Part shown: piece by piece, positions 52,645 to 61,933 of the stretch
How positions within the stretch are numbered: the first letter of the stretch is position 1
Layout of the letters: each line of letters starts with the position of its first letter
Source of the DNA: Chryseobacterium sp. SORGH_AS_0447
GTDB taxonomy: Bacteria > Bacteroidota > Bacteroidia > Flavobacteriales > Weeksellaceae
Direction of reading: 5' to 3'
Length of the DNA: 64,000 bases
Assembly: GCF_030818695.1 (NCBI RefSeq)
Contig: NZ_JAUTAR010000001.1
Coordinates: forward strand, 62,001 to 126,000
Program-made: the position numbers and the translations under genes
The notes under the pieces: model-generated
Database searches by the model: none
Seen by the model: only the letters and a program-made list of their open reading frames with translations
Told to the model about the DNA's origin: nothing

Positions 52645-54237
52645 ATGGCGCAGAAAGAAACATTATCGACATTGACGAACGGAAACTTTGCAAAAGAACT
52701 CTCTATTGCCGACGGAAAAATGCCGCCCAACGCACTGGATTTCGAAAGGCTGGTGATCGGAACTTTTTTAATTGATAAAAAAGGTCTTGACCACTCCATC
52801 GATTTGCTGACACCGGAGGTTTTTTATGATCCGAGACATCAGGTCATTTTTTCTACCATTTTAAAATTATACGAAGGCAACCAGCCGGTCGATCTGATGA
52901 CCATTATCCAGGCGCTGAAAAAAGAAGGAAGATTGAACCTGGCCGGCGGAGACAGCTATATCATCGATCTGACAATGGGCGTAAGCTCATCGGCCCACAT
53001 TGAATATCACGTTCGTGTTATCCTGGAAAAATACATTTTAAGAAGCTTAATTAATGTTTCAGCCAATGTAATTGATGCTTCTTACAAAGAGTCCACTGAT
53101 GTTTTCGAACTGTTGGACAAAGCAGAGCAGTCTTTTTTTGAAATCACCAACGGAACCATTAAAAAAGGATTCGATACGGCAAACTCACTGGTAAAGCAGG
53201 CTATCGACACCATTAAATCCCTGAAAGATAAAGAAGGGCTTTCTGGAGTACCTTCCGGATTCCGGGATGTGGATAAAGAAACCGGGGGCTGGCAGAATTC
53301 CGATCTTATTATTATTGCTGCACGTCCGGCGATGGGGAAAACGGCCTTCTTACTTTCCATGGCCAGAAACATTGCTGTAGGCCACAAAATTCCGATGGCA
53401 TTATTCTCGCTCGAGATGGCATCGGTACAGCTTATCACAAGGATGATTGCTTCCGAAACAAGAATTTCATCGGAAAAACTCAGAAAAGGAACACTGGACG
53501 ACGAAGAATGGCAAAGACTGTTCTCCAACGTATCCGAACTGGAAAATGCACCTTTATATATCGACGAAACCCCTTCCCTTTCCATCTTCGACTTCCGTGC
53601 GAAATGCCGGAGACTGGTGATGCAGCATGGAGTACGGCTGATCATGGTCGACTACCTTCAGCTGATGACCGCCGGTGGTGGCGGAAAAGGAGCCGGAAAC
53701 CGGGAGCAGGAGATCTCCATGATCTCCCGTTCATTAAAAGCCATTGCAAAAGAACTTAACGTTCCGGTAATTGCGCTTTCGCAGCTTTCGCGAAGTGTGG
53801 AAACCCGTCCCGGGAAAAGACCGCAGCTTTCCGATCTAAGGGAATCCGGAGCGATTGAGCAGGATGCGGATATCGTATCCTTCATCTTCAGGCCGGAATA
53901 TTACAAGATCACCGTTTGGGACAATGATGAAGAAGGACAGGAAACCTCAACAGAAAACCAGGCCGAACTTATCATCGCGAAGCACCGAAACGGGGCTACT
54001 GCTGACGTGCGTTTATCCTTCCTGAAACATTTTGCAAAATTTGGGGATATCGAAGCCGCGTTTGACGGAGGCATGGGCGGAGGATATCCGTCAGGTTTCA
54101 GTACTCCTGAGCCTAGCGGTTTCGATAAAATTAAAACCACGATTCAGCCGGGAGCCGCTTTTGATTTACCGGACAGTTCGAAACTTTCAGGATCTTCCAT
54201 GAATGATTTTGATGACGATGATGATTTTCCTTTCTAA
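52645..54237 (+). CDS. dnaB: Replicative DNA helicase DnaB
   Basis: The 530-residue protein has the DnaB N-terminal domain (about 30-135, NALDFERLVIGTFLID), a linker, and the RecA-like helicase. Walker A is ARPAMGKTAF near 226-235, Walker B is LIMVDYLQLM near 333, and the late motif is SDLRESGAIEQDAD. It unwinds DNA ahead of the replisome as a hexamer. The C-terminus is acidic (DDDDDFPF). No intein interrupts it. It sits between two T9SS gene pairs, with its own promoter, so its neighbours are probably unrelated in function. Confidence 0.97.
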   Translation: MAQKETLSTLTNGNFAKELSIADGKMPPNALDFERLVIGTFLIDKKGLDHSIDLLTPEVFYDPRHQVIFSTILKLYEGNQPVDLMTIIQALKKEGRLNLAGGDSYIIDLTMGVSSSAHIEYHVRVILEKYILRSLINVSANVIDASYKESTDVFELLDKAEQSFFEITNGTIKKGFDTANSLVKQAIDTIKSLKDKEGLSGVPSGFRDVDKETGGWQNSDLIIIAARPAMGKTAFLLSMARNIAVGHKIPMALFSLEMASVQLITRMIASETRISSEKLRKGTLDDEEWQRLFSNVSELENAPLYIDETPSLSIFDFRAKCRRLVMQHGVRLIMVDYLQLMTAGGGGKGAGNREQEISMISRSLKAIAKELNVPVIALSQLSRSVETRPGKRPQLSDLRESGAIEQDADIVSFIFRPEYYKITVWDNDEEGQETSTENQAELIIAKHRNGATADVRLSFLKHFAKFGDIEAAFDGGMGGGYPSGFSTPEPSGFDKIKTTIQPGAAFDLPDSSKLSGSSMNDFDDDDDFPF

Positions 54238-54297
54238 CAATTAAAGGTAAATCTTTCTGAATCTTAAACTAAACCTGAGCCTTCACCTCAACCTGAT

Positions 54298-54774
54298 ATG
54301 AGAATTGAAATATATACCGATGGAGCTTGTAGCGGAAATCCCGGAAAAGGCGGATACGGAATTCTCATGCGTGTTCCTGAAAAAAACTATCAGAAAACAT
54401 TCTCGAAAGGTTTTAGAAAAACCACCAACAATCGGATGGAACTATTGGCGGTAATCACTGCGCTGGAAAAATTGAAATCTCCTGACAATGATATTCATAT
54501 TTATACCGACAGCAAATATGTAGCCGATGCCATCAATCAGAATTGGCTCGCCGGATGGATCAGACGAGGATGGAAAAATGTAAAAAATCCTGATCTGTGG
54601 CAGAAATTTGTCATTCTGTATAATCTCCATAAGCCTAAAATGCACTGGATCAAGGGTCACGCCGGACATTTCGAAAATGAATTGTGTGATAAGCTGGCAG
54701 TGGCTGCAGCGGCATCACCGAATCTTGAAATAGATCACTATTTTGAAAGTCTGGAAAACAATACTTTATTTTAG
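54298..54774 (+). CDS. rnhA: Ribonuclease HI
   Basis: The 158-residue protein has the full catalytic set: Asp8 in IYTDGACSGNPG, Glu48 in NNRMELLAV, Asp71 in IYTDSKYV, and His121 and Asp131 in the KGHAGHFENELCDKLA segment. It degrades RNA in RNA-DNA hybrids. It lies 60 bp after dnaB on the same strand and may be cotranscribed. Confidence 0.96.
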   Translation: MRIEIYTDGACSGNPGKGGYGILMRVPEKNYQKTFSKGFRKTTNNRMELLAVITALEKLKSPDNDIHIYTDSKYVADAINQNWLAGWIRRGWKNVKNPDLWQKFVILYNLHKPKMHWIKGHAGHFENELCDKLAVAAAASPNLEIDHYFESLENNTLF

Positions 54775-54900
54775 TATCTTCGACTACTACTCCGATCGAA
54801 AATTTTCATTATTTACCCTTTAAACTTATCATTTTTTGACGATTAGCCATCATTTCCGGCAAAATTAACATTGAATACGTATTTATTGGTTGGGATTTAA

Positions 54901-54908
54901 TATCTTTG
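54901..54908 (+). promoter_or_regulatory. -7 box of P3
   Basis: TATCTTTG matches TAnnTTTG, 28 nt before the ATG at 54937. A -33 element at normal spacing is not evident. Confidence 0.5.
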
Positions 54909-54936
54909 GCAAGTCTAATTTTAAGTATCATCATAT

Positions 54937-57177
54937 ATGAATAAAAAACTATTGGCTTGTTTCATCCTGCTCTTATCGTGCGTTCTGGGAAAATTCTCAG
55001 CTCAGACGTATCAGCTGACGGGAAACCCTGTAGTGACTACAGGATGGGATATAGTCCCTTCCGCAGCGGTTAACACGGACTTTATTCAGCTTACTGCCGA
55101 CCAGATCTCTCAGGTAGGCGGTATCAAATTAAATGCTCCCATCAATCTTAAATTCTGCGATAAATGGAGGGTGGAATTCGATTTCAGGATCGACGGAAAC
55201 GGGACAACCAGCTACGGACGTGGTGACGGTTTTGCCTTTTGGTACCTTGCCAATCCTCCTGCTGCCTATACCGCAGGTGGTGGTTTGGGAATTCCCGCCA
55301 ACTCTACCGGGCTGATGGTAGGATTTGATATCTTTAACAACAGTACCGAAGCGCAGATGAGCAAAGTACACGTTCTTTATGGAACCAACAATACAGCCGG
55401 ATCAAATATTGAATTCAACAATACACCGGGAAGTACATTTCATACAGCAGATCTTAACCCTACCCAACCTTTTGTAGGTGCTACTTATAAGCATGTGGAA
55501 GTATTGGGACAGGTAGATCCTGCGACGCCTGCCAACTGGATTATCAGTATCAAGATCGACGGCATTACAGTAGTAAACCAATCTTTTGCCCCTTCGGGAG
55601 CAGCGGTGGGAATGACACAAGGCTACTTCGGTTTCTCAGCATCTACGGGAGCGGCAAGTGCAAGACACTCTATTAAAAATGCGAAAATTTTTACCGATAA
55701 AGTTTCGATCAACCAGACAACTGTTTCGGCGAGTGTATGCCCGAATCCTTCTACCGGACAGGGAACCATTAATTTAACGACATTCCAGAACCAGTTTGTA
55801 ACGAATCCGGCGAACTACACATTCACTTACAGCGTTGGCGGAACTCCGATTACGAATCCGACCAACTTTCAGTTCAGCGCAAATACAACCGTATCAGTAC
55901 GAATTAAAGATAATGCCGGGCTTCTTTGTGATAACCCGGACGGTAAGATCCAACTGACCCTATCGCCGTTCACTGCAACAGCAGCCACTCTTACCGAATG
56001 TAATAATAATAACGCCGGGACTGCAACCTATAACCTGACGCTTGCCAACGTGAATGAGCCTGCCGGTTCTACCAAAAAGTTCTACACGACGATGGCCGCT
56101 ACCACAGAGATCACCAATCCGACCGCTTATGTTTCGGCAGCCGGAACCGTATATGTAAAAGTTACTACACCTCAGGGATGTCAGGGATCTGCCCCTATTA
56201 CTTTAGCATTTTATCCGCAGATTGCATCACAGGATGCGACCATGGAATCCTGCTTTATTGATGTTGCGCCTACAACCGCTTTATTTAATCTTACCCAGGC
56301 CAATGTAACCTCAGCAACAGGAGTTACGAAAAGGTATTTCAAAACGCAGGCTGATGCGCTGGCCGGAACCAATGAAATTTTAAATCCTTCCACTTATATC
56401 GCGACATCATCAACAGTATATGTTAGAATCACCAATGTAACGAATTGTTTCGTAATCGTAAAAATAACCCTGAAGGTTTTACCTCCGATCTATTCTTCCG
56501 TGCTGAAAGATAAAACCATCTGTATCGACGCCAAAACCAGCCTGGATGCAGGACCTGGCTTCGACACCTACCTATGGAGTACGGGAGCAACTACGCAGAC
56601 GATCCAGAACATTGCTCCGGGTCAGTATTGGGTACAGCTAAAAACCGGAAGATGTACAACGTTACAGACTGTAAAGGTGAACATAGCAAACCAACCGGTG
56701 ATTTCCAGCATTGATATCAGCAACAATACGATTACCATCAATGTAAAAGGCGGAAAAGGACCTTTCCAATATTCTCTTGACGGAATTAAATGGCAGGATT
56801 CCAATGTCTTTACCGGACTTCCGAGAGGTGAAGTTACCGTATACGTAAAAGACTCTTACAACTGTACACCAATCCATGTTCAGATCACAGTTCCGAATCT
56901 GATCAATGCCATCACGCCAAACGGGGATAATGTAAACGACGTTATCGATTATTCCGCTTTAGCGTACAAGAAAAATCTTGTTTTCACGGTATATGACCGA
57001 TATGGAAACAAACTTTACGAAGCCAACAAAATCAGAAACTTCAAGTGGGACGGTACTTCCGGCAACAAGAAAATATTGACCGGCACTTACTGGTATACCA
57101 TCACCTGGAATGAAAATGACAAAAACAATACACAGACTTCTTATAACGGCTGGGTATTGGTAAAAAATAGGGAATAA
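54937..57177 (+). CDS. T9SS type B secreted protein with L-type lectin domain, P3
   Basis: The 746-residue protein has a signal peptide (about 1-22, GKFSAQ). An L-type (legume-like) lectin domain runs from about 23 to 255. It contains DFIQLTADQIS, the strand WRVEFDFRIDGNGTTSYGRG with DGFAFWYL, and the VGFDIFNNST loop. Two Cys modules follow, then LDAGPGFDTYLWSTGATTQ, GGKGPFQYSLDGIKWQDSN, and the type B domain from about 656 (NAITPNGDNVND). The N-terminal half pairs with P4, the C-terminal half with P2. A carbohydrate-binding surface protein is the likely role. Confidence 0.9.
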   Translation: MNKKLLACFILLLSCVLGKFSAQTYQLTGNPVVTTGWDIVPSAAVNTDFIQLTADQISQVGGIKLNAPINLKFCDKWRVEFDFRIDGNGTTSYGRGDGFAFWYLANPPAAYTAGGGLGIPANSTGLMVGFDIFNNSTEAQMSKVHVLYGTNNTAGSNIEFNNTPGSTFHTADLNPTQPFVGATYKHVEVLGQVDPATPANWIISIKIDGITVVNQSFAPSGAAVGMTQGYFGFSASTGAASARHSIKNAKIFTDKVSINQTTVSASVCPNPSTGQGTINLTTFQNQFVTNPANYTFTYSVGGTPITNPTNFQFSANTTVSVRIKDNAGLLCDNPDGKIQLTLSPFTATAATLTECNNNNAGTATYNLTLANVNEPAGSTKKFYTTMAATTEITNPTAYVSAAGTVYVKVTTPQGCQGSAPITLAFYPQIASQDATMESCFIDVAPTTALFNLTQANVTSATGVTKRYFKTQADALAGTNEILNPSTYIATSSTVYVRITNVTNCFVIVKITLKVLPPIYSSVLKDKTICIDAKTSLDAGPGFDTYLWSTGATTQTIQNIAPGQYWVQLKTGRCTTLQTVKVNIANQPVISSIDISNNTITINVKGGKGPFQYSLDGIKWQDSNVFTGLPRGEVTVYVKDSYNCTPIHVQITVPNLINAITPNGDNVNDVIDYSALAYKKNLVFTVYDRYGNKLYEANKIRNFKWDGTSGNKKILTGTYWYTITWNENDKNNTQTSYNGWVLVKNRE

Positions 57178-57185
57178 TATATTCT

Positions 57186-57219
57186 AAAAGATCACTCCGA
57201 CCGGAGTGGTCTTTTTTTT
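57186..57219 (+). terminator. Terminator after P3
   Basis: AAAAGATCACTCC (57186-57198) and GGAGTGGTCTTTT (57203-57215) form a stem with one wobble pair, followed by T to 57219. Confidence 0.85.
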
Positions 57220-57295
57220 ATTCTCAACATCTATTTAATCAATTTAAAAAGGATTTATTGCCTTTATTATATTAATCATCAGTTAATTTACTCAA

Positions 57296-59557
57296 ATGAA
57301 AAAACTATTACTCCTTAATTTTTTTATCATTTTTCTAGGTTTTAGCGGAAAAATCTCTGCACAGACCTACCAGCTTGCCGGAAACCCGGTGAATACCACA
57401 GGCTGGGACCTTGTTTCCAATGCTACGGTAAACACAGATTTTATACAGCTTACCCAGGATATTACCAGTCAGTTCGGAGTGGTAAAACTGTCAACCCCTA
57501 TCAATCTTAAATACTGTGACAAATGGAAGGTCGAATTTGATTTCAGGATCGACGGAAACGGGACGGCAGCCTACGGTCGCGGGGACGGATTTACGTTCTG
57601 GTACCTGAGTAACCCACCCACCGGCTTTACGAGCGGAGGTGGTCTGGGCATCCCTTCAAATGCCAACGGACTGATGGTCGGTTTTGATATTTTCAACAAC
57701 TCTACCGAAGGTCAGATGAGTAAAATTCATGTCTTGTACGGAACAAACAACTTACCGGCAGGAGCCAACAATATCGAATACAACAATACACCGGGAAGCA
57801 CTTATCACACTCCCGATCTGAATCCTACCCAGCCTTTTGTAGGATCCACTTATAAACATGTTGTCGTAAACGGAACCATCGATCCTTTGAATGCCAACAT
57901 TTGGAATATTAAAATCCAGCTCGACGGTGTTGTACTGGTAGACCAGCCTTTCACCGCTTCAGGAGGTGCTGTAGGGATGACAACCGGTTACTTCGGGTTT
58001 TCTGCAGCTACGGGAGGCGCCAGCGCAAGGCATTCTATTAAAAATGCGAAAATCTATATCGATAAAGTTCCGATCCTTACGAATACCGTTACCCCTTTTG
58101 TATGTGTAAATCCAGCTACAGGAAGCGGAACAGTAGATTTAACTTCTTTCCAGAACCAGTTTGTGACCAACCCAGCCAACTATGTATTTACTTACTTCGG
58201 GCCTGGAGGGACACCGATTACGAATCCTTCGAATTATACTTATCCTGCAGGAACAACGACGATTACGGTAGTGGTAAAAGATCCTTCTTCCACACTCTGC
58301 GACAATGGTGACGGAAAAATCGTATTGACTCCTACTGCTTTTGCAGCTAATGATGTAACACTTACCGGCTGTAACAATGACAATGCGGGAGGAGCTGTTT
58401 TCAATCTTACCAATGCCGCGCTTTCTTCGGTGACGGGAAGTACATCGGTGTTCTATAATTCCATGTACGACCTGAATCATCACATCAATGCGATTACCAA
58501 TCCTTCGGCCTTTTTCTCGCCGGCAGCTACAATCTATGCTCAGGTAACCACTCCGCAGGGCTGTACAGACGTAGCCGAGATCACTCTTTCGATTTCCCCT
58601 GTTGTAACAGTACAGAATGCGACGTTAAGAGCCTGCGCCATTGCTACAAATCCTTCAACCGGTCTGTTTGACCTTACCACAGCTTTAGTATCTTCACAGC
58701 CGGGAACAAAGACATATTTCCCATCATTAACGGATGCACAGAATGGAACCAACCCGATCCAGACACCGGCAACCTACACTTCTCCCAACGGCATAGTATA
58801 CATCAAAGTAACCAATGCCAACGGTTGTTATGCCATCGCCAAAGTCACCCTGATTGTTATTCCACAGGTTTTCTCTATGACGCTGGATGATAAAATTATC
58901 TGTATGGAAGACACAACGACCCTTGACGCTGGTTCTGGATTTACAAGCTATAAGTGGAGCACGGGCGCAACCAGCCAGAGCATTAATAATGTAACAGTAG
59001 GAACGTATTGGGTAGACCTGAAAACGGGAGACTGTACTGCAAGACAGACCGTAAAAGTATATGCCGCCCAGCAGCCGGTAATTACAAGTGTTGACATTTC
59101 CAATACAACAGTAACGGTCTATGCAAACGGAGGAACCGCACCTTATAAATACTCAATGGATGGAATTCACTGGCAGGATTCCAATGAATTTAAAAATGTA
59201 CCTAGAGGAGACAGCCAGGTGTATGTAAAAGACGCTTACGACTGTGATCCGATTACCATTACTATCGTTGTACCGAACCTCATCAATGTCATTACTCCGA
59301 ATGGTGACGGTGTAAATGATGTGATCGATTACTCTGCCCTTGCCGGGAAGAAGAATTTGACATTCAGCATCTTTGACCGATACGGTGCGAAAATTCACGA
59401 AGCCGACAAATCCAACCGGTACAAATGGGACGGAACCGTAGGCGGACGGAAAGTATCTACCGGAAGCTACTGGTATTCCGTTTCGTGGAATGAAAACGAC
59501 AAGAAAAGCACGCCGATCAAATATTCCGGATGGATTTTGGTAAAAAACAGAGATTAG
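57296..59557 (+). CDS. T9SS type B secreted protein with L-type lectin domain, P4
   Basis: The 753-residue protein has a signal peptide (about 1-22, GKISAQ) and an L-type lectin domain (about 23-258) closely like P3, with WKVEFDFRIDGNGTAAYGRG and VGFDIFNNSTEGQM. Two Cys modules follow, then LDAGSGFTSYKWSTGATSQ, GGTAPYKYSMDGIHWQDSN, and the type B domain from about 664 (NVITPNGDGVNDVIDYSALA). From the Cys module VTVQNATLRAC onward it matches P1. Likely surface lectin exported by T9SS. Confidence 0.9.
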   Translation: MKKLLLLNFFIIFLGFSGKISAQTYQLAGNPVNTTGWDLVSNATVNTDFIQLTQDITSQFGVVKLSTPINLKYCDKWKVEFDFRIDGNGTAAYGRGDGFTFWYLSNPPTGFTSGGGLGIPSNANGLMVGFDIFNNSTEGQMSKIHVLYGTNNLPAGANNIEYNNTPGSTYHTPDLNPTQPFVGSTYKHVVVNGTIDPLNANIWNIKIQLDGVVLVDQPFTASGGAVGMTTGYFGFSAATGGASARHSIKNAKIYIDKVPILTNTVTPFVCVNPATGSGTVDLTSFQNQFVTNPANYVFTYFGPGGTPITNPSNYTYPAGTTTITVVVKDPSSTLCDNGDGKIVLTPTAFAANDVTLTGCNNDNAGGAVFNLTNAALSSVTGSTSVFYNSMYDLNHHINAITNPSAFFSPAATIYAQVTTPQGCTDVAEITLSISPVVTVQNATLRACAIATNPSTGLFDLTTALVSSQPGTKTYFPSLTDAQNGTNPIQTPATYTSPNGIVYIKVTNANGCYAIAKVTLIVIPQVFSMTLDDKIICMEDTTTLDAGSGFTSYKWSTGATSQSINNVTVGTYWVDLKTGDCTARQTVKVYAAQQPVITSVDISNTTVTVYANGGTAPYKYSMDGIHWQDSNEFKNVPRGDSQVYVKDAYDCDPITITIVVPNLINVITPNGDGVNDVIDYSALAGKKNLTFSIFDRYGAKIHEADKSNRYKWDGTVGGRKVSTGSYWYSVSWNENDKKSTPIKYSGWILVKNRD

Positions 59558-59581
59558 GAAAATAACCATTCCATATATATG

Positions 59582-59620
59582 AAAGGATCACTTCAAATTT
59601 ATTTGGAGTGATCTTTTTTT
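59582..59620 (+). terminator. Terminator after P4
   Basis: GATCACTTCAAAT (59586-59598) and ATTTGGAGTGATC (59601-59613) pair with one wobble, flanked by A on the left and followed by seven T. Confidence 0.88.
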
Positions 59621-59677
59621 AGTCTAATTTAGAATAAGATATTTTGCATAATTCTGATTTAATTCACATTCAATTAT

Positions 59678-59685
59678 TAAATTTG
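59678..59685 (+). promoter_or_regulatory. -7 box predicting a leaderless mRNA for the nitroreductase gene
   Basis: TAAATTTG matches TAnnTTTG and is followed by 4 nt (TCCT) before the ATG at 59690. Confidence 0.55.
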
Positions 59686-59689
59686 TCCT

Positions 59690-60316
59690 ATGAATTATTT
59701 GGAGGCTTTAAGCAGAAGATATTCTGTAAAAAAATTTAACGGCGAGATTATTCCTCAGGAAATATTGCATAATATTCTTGAATCGGGAAAATTATCGGCA
59801 AGCTCCCTGGGCCTCCAGCCTTATGAAATTCTGATTATAGAAAGTGAGGAGATGAAGCAAAAATTGATTCCGGCTTTTTATAATCCGTCTCAGATTTCCA
59901 CCTGTTCACATCTGGTTGTTATTGTGGCCAAAAGAATAGTGGACGACCATTATATCAACGGCTATTTCCGGCACATTTCGAAGGTAAGGGATACCCCGCT
60001 GGAAAAGCTGGATCTTTTTAAAAACAGCATCAATCAACATATTAATCAAAAGACTCAAGATGAAATTTTCAGCTGGGCAGAAAAGCAGGCTTATATCGTG
60101 CTGGCCAATCTTATGTATGCCGCAGCGATCGAAAATGTAGACACCTGCCCGATGGAAGGCTTCCGCCAGGAACTGATTGAAGAAATTTTAAGCATCAATC
60201 CTGAAACCGAAAAAGTAAGCGTTACCCTTGCATTAGGCTACCGATCGGAGGAAGATCATTTTCAGCACATGAAAAAAGTGAGAAAACCAAACGAAAAATT
60301 GTTTAAATTTATTTAG
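59690..60316 (+). CDS. Nitroreductase family NAD(P)H-dependent oxidoreductase
   Basis: The 208-residue protein is of the FMN-binding nitroreductase family (NfsB-like). It has SRRYSVKKFNGE at the N-terminus, SSLGLQPYEILIIES in the FMN-binding region, and DTCPMEGFRQELIEEIL in the C-terminal half. Such enzymes reduce nitro compounds, quinones or pteridines with NAD(P)H; the natural substrate is unknown. It precedes nadB by 30 bp on the same strand, and the two may share a transcript. Confidence 0.88.
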   Translation: MNYLEALSRRYSVKKFNGEIIPQEILHNILESGKLSASSLGLQPYEILIIESEEMKQKLIPAFYNPSQISTCSHLVVIVAKRIVDDHYINGYFRHISKVRDTPLEKLDLFKNSINQHINQKTQDEIFSWAEKQAYIVLANLMYAAAIENVDTCPMEGFRQELIEEILSINPETEKVSVTLALGYRSEEDHFQHMKKVRKPNEKLFKFI

Positions 60317-60346
60317 TCATTAGACGATTTTTCTTAAACCAAGGAT

Positions 60347-61918
60347 ATGATAAAAGCGGATGTACTAGTAATCGGTTCCGGGATTTCGGGACTTTCCTAT
60401 GCCATAAAAATTTCTGAACAGCTTCCCGATGCCAAAATAATCATCGTAACCAAGTCAGACGAAGATGAAAGCAACACCAAATATGCCCAAGGCGGCCTTG
60501 CGGTGGTTACAGATTCTAAAAATGATAATTTCCAAAAACATATCGAGGATACGATGCGTGCCGGAGATGGGGAAAACAAACGCGATGTCGTGGAAATGGT
60601 CGTTACGGAAGCACCTGCGAGATTTAACGAAATCGTGGAATGGGGTGCCAACTTCGATATGAAAAACGGTGAATTCGCTTTAGGAAGAGAAGGCGGCCAC
60701 ACCGAGAACAGGATTGTGCATCATAAAGATATCACCGGGTTTGAGATAGAAAGAGCTTTGCTGGAAACCGCCAATAAAAGTGATAACATTGAGATCTTGG
60801 ACCATCATTATGTGATCGATATCATTACCCAACACCACGTTCCGGGAAAAGAACTGAACGAAGGCGACATCCACTGTTACGGTGCTTATATTTTAGATGA
60901 AAAATCTAAAAAAATTAAAAAAATCACCTCAAAGATCACTTTGGTCGCAACAGGAGGTGCCGGCCATGTTTACAAGAATACCACCAATCCTACCATTGCT
61001 ACCGGAGACGGAATTGCTTTTGTAGCCAGAGCAAAAGGCAAGGTTTCCAATATGCAGTATTATCAGTTTCACCCGACGGCCTTATACAGTAAAATTGACG
61101 GGATGCTGTTCCTGATTTCGGAAGCCGTTCGTGGTGACGGAGCCAAACTACGGACGAAAAAGGGCGAAAAATTCATGCATAAATATGATGAGCGTGAAGA
61201 ATTGGCCTCCCGGGACATCGTGGCAAGAGCTATTGATGCTGAAATGAAAGTCACCGGTGATGAATATGTTGGACTCGACTGCCGTGAAATGAACCGTGAA
61301 AAATTCCTGGAACATTTCCCTAATATTTATAAAAAATGTAAAGACGAGGGGGTAGATCCTTTCACCCAGCTGATTCCCGTGGTTCCTGCTTGCCATTACC
61401 TGATGGGAGGAATTGAAGTAGACCGGGACGGACAGTCTTCCATCAGAAACCTTTTCGGCGTGGGAGAATGTACCAATTCAGGACTTCACGGCGCTAATAG
61501 ACTGGCTTCCAATTCTTTATTGGAAGGACTGGTTTTTGGACACAATGCTGCAATGAAAACCGTCGAGCTTCTTAATGAAAACAATTTTAACTTTGATGAT
61601 TTGAAAGCCGTACCGGAATGGAATGAAGAAGGCATGAAGATCATGGATGAAATGGTAATTGTTTCGTATTTGAGAAAGCAGCTTCAGGAAATGATGAGCG
61701 ACTTGGTAGGCATTGTAAGAAGCAATCGCCGTCTTAGCATGGCTTTACAGAAGCACCAGGAAATTGCTGCAGCCGTTGATGAAATATACCACTACTCCAT
61801 TCTTTCTCCGCAACTATCAGAATTAAGAAATTTAACTACCGTGGCGCATCTTATCATTACCCAATCTATGGAAATGACTGAAAATAAAGGTGCGTTTTAT
61901 AATAAAGACTTAGTTTAA
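60347..61918 (+). CDS. nadB: L-aspartate oxidase
   Basis: The 523-residue FAD enzyme begins with the dinucleotide motif VLVIGSGISGLSYAIKISEQ. It has TKYAQGGLAVV, EGGHTENRIVHHKDITG, the STQ-like QYYQFHPTAL and the late ANRLASNSLLEGLVFG, as in NadB. It oxidises L-aspartate to iminoaspartate, the first step of de novo NAD synthesis. NadA, which follows in the pathway, is not in the window. It is 15 bp upstream of a small membrane protein gene and shares an operon with nadC. Confidence 0.95.
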   Translation: MIKADVLVIGSGISGLSYAIKISEQLPDAKIIIVTKSDEDESNTKYAQGGLAVVTDSKNDNFQKHIEDTMRAGDGENKRDVVEMVVTEAPARFNEIVEWGANFDMKNGEFALGREGGHTENRIVHHKDITGFEIERALLETANKSDNIEILDHHYVIDIITQHHVPGKELNEGDIHCYGAYILDEKSKKIKKITSKITLVATGGAGHVYKNTTNPTIATGDGIAFVARAKGKVSNMQYYQFHPTALYSKIDGMLFLISEAVRGDGAKLRTKKGEKFMHKYDEREELASRDIVARAIDAEMKVTGDEYVGLDCREMNREKFLEHFPNIYKKCKDEGVDPFTQLIPVVPACHYLMGGIEVDRDGQSSIRNLFGVGECTNSGLHGANRLASNSLLEGLVFGHNAAMKTVELLNENNFNFDDLKAVPEWNEEGMKIMDEMVIVSYLRKQLQEMMSDLVGIVRSNRRLSMALQKHQEIAAAVDEIYHYSILSPQLSELRNLTTVAHLIITQSMEMTENKGAFYNKDLV

Positions 61919-61933
61919 AGTTTAACACAGTAC

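Noticed and set aside
52645..54237. Intein or phage-type DnaB
   Set aside because: The helicase motifs are continuous and the length is normal; no splicing blocks or phage genes nearby.
47955..59557. A defence or mobile island around dnaB/rnhA
   Set aside because: dnaB and rnhA have normal housekeeping sequences and their own promoter, and flanking genes are T9SS surface proteins; no integrase, transposase or nuclease was seen.
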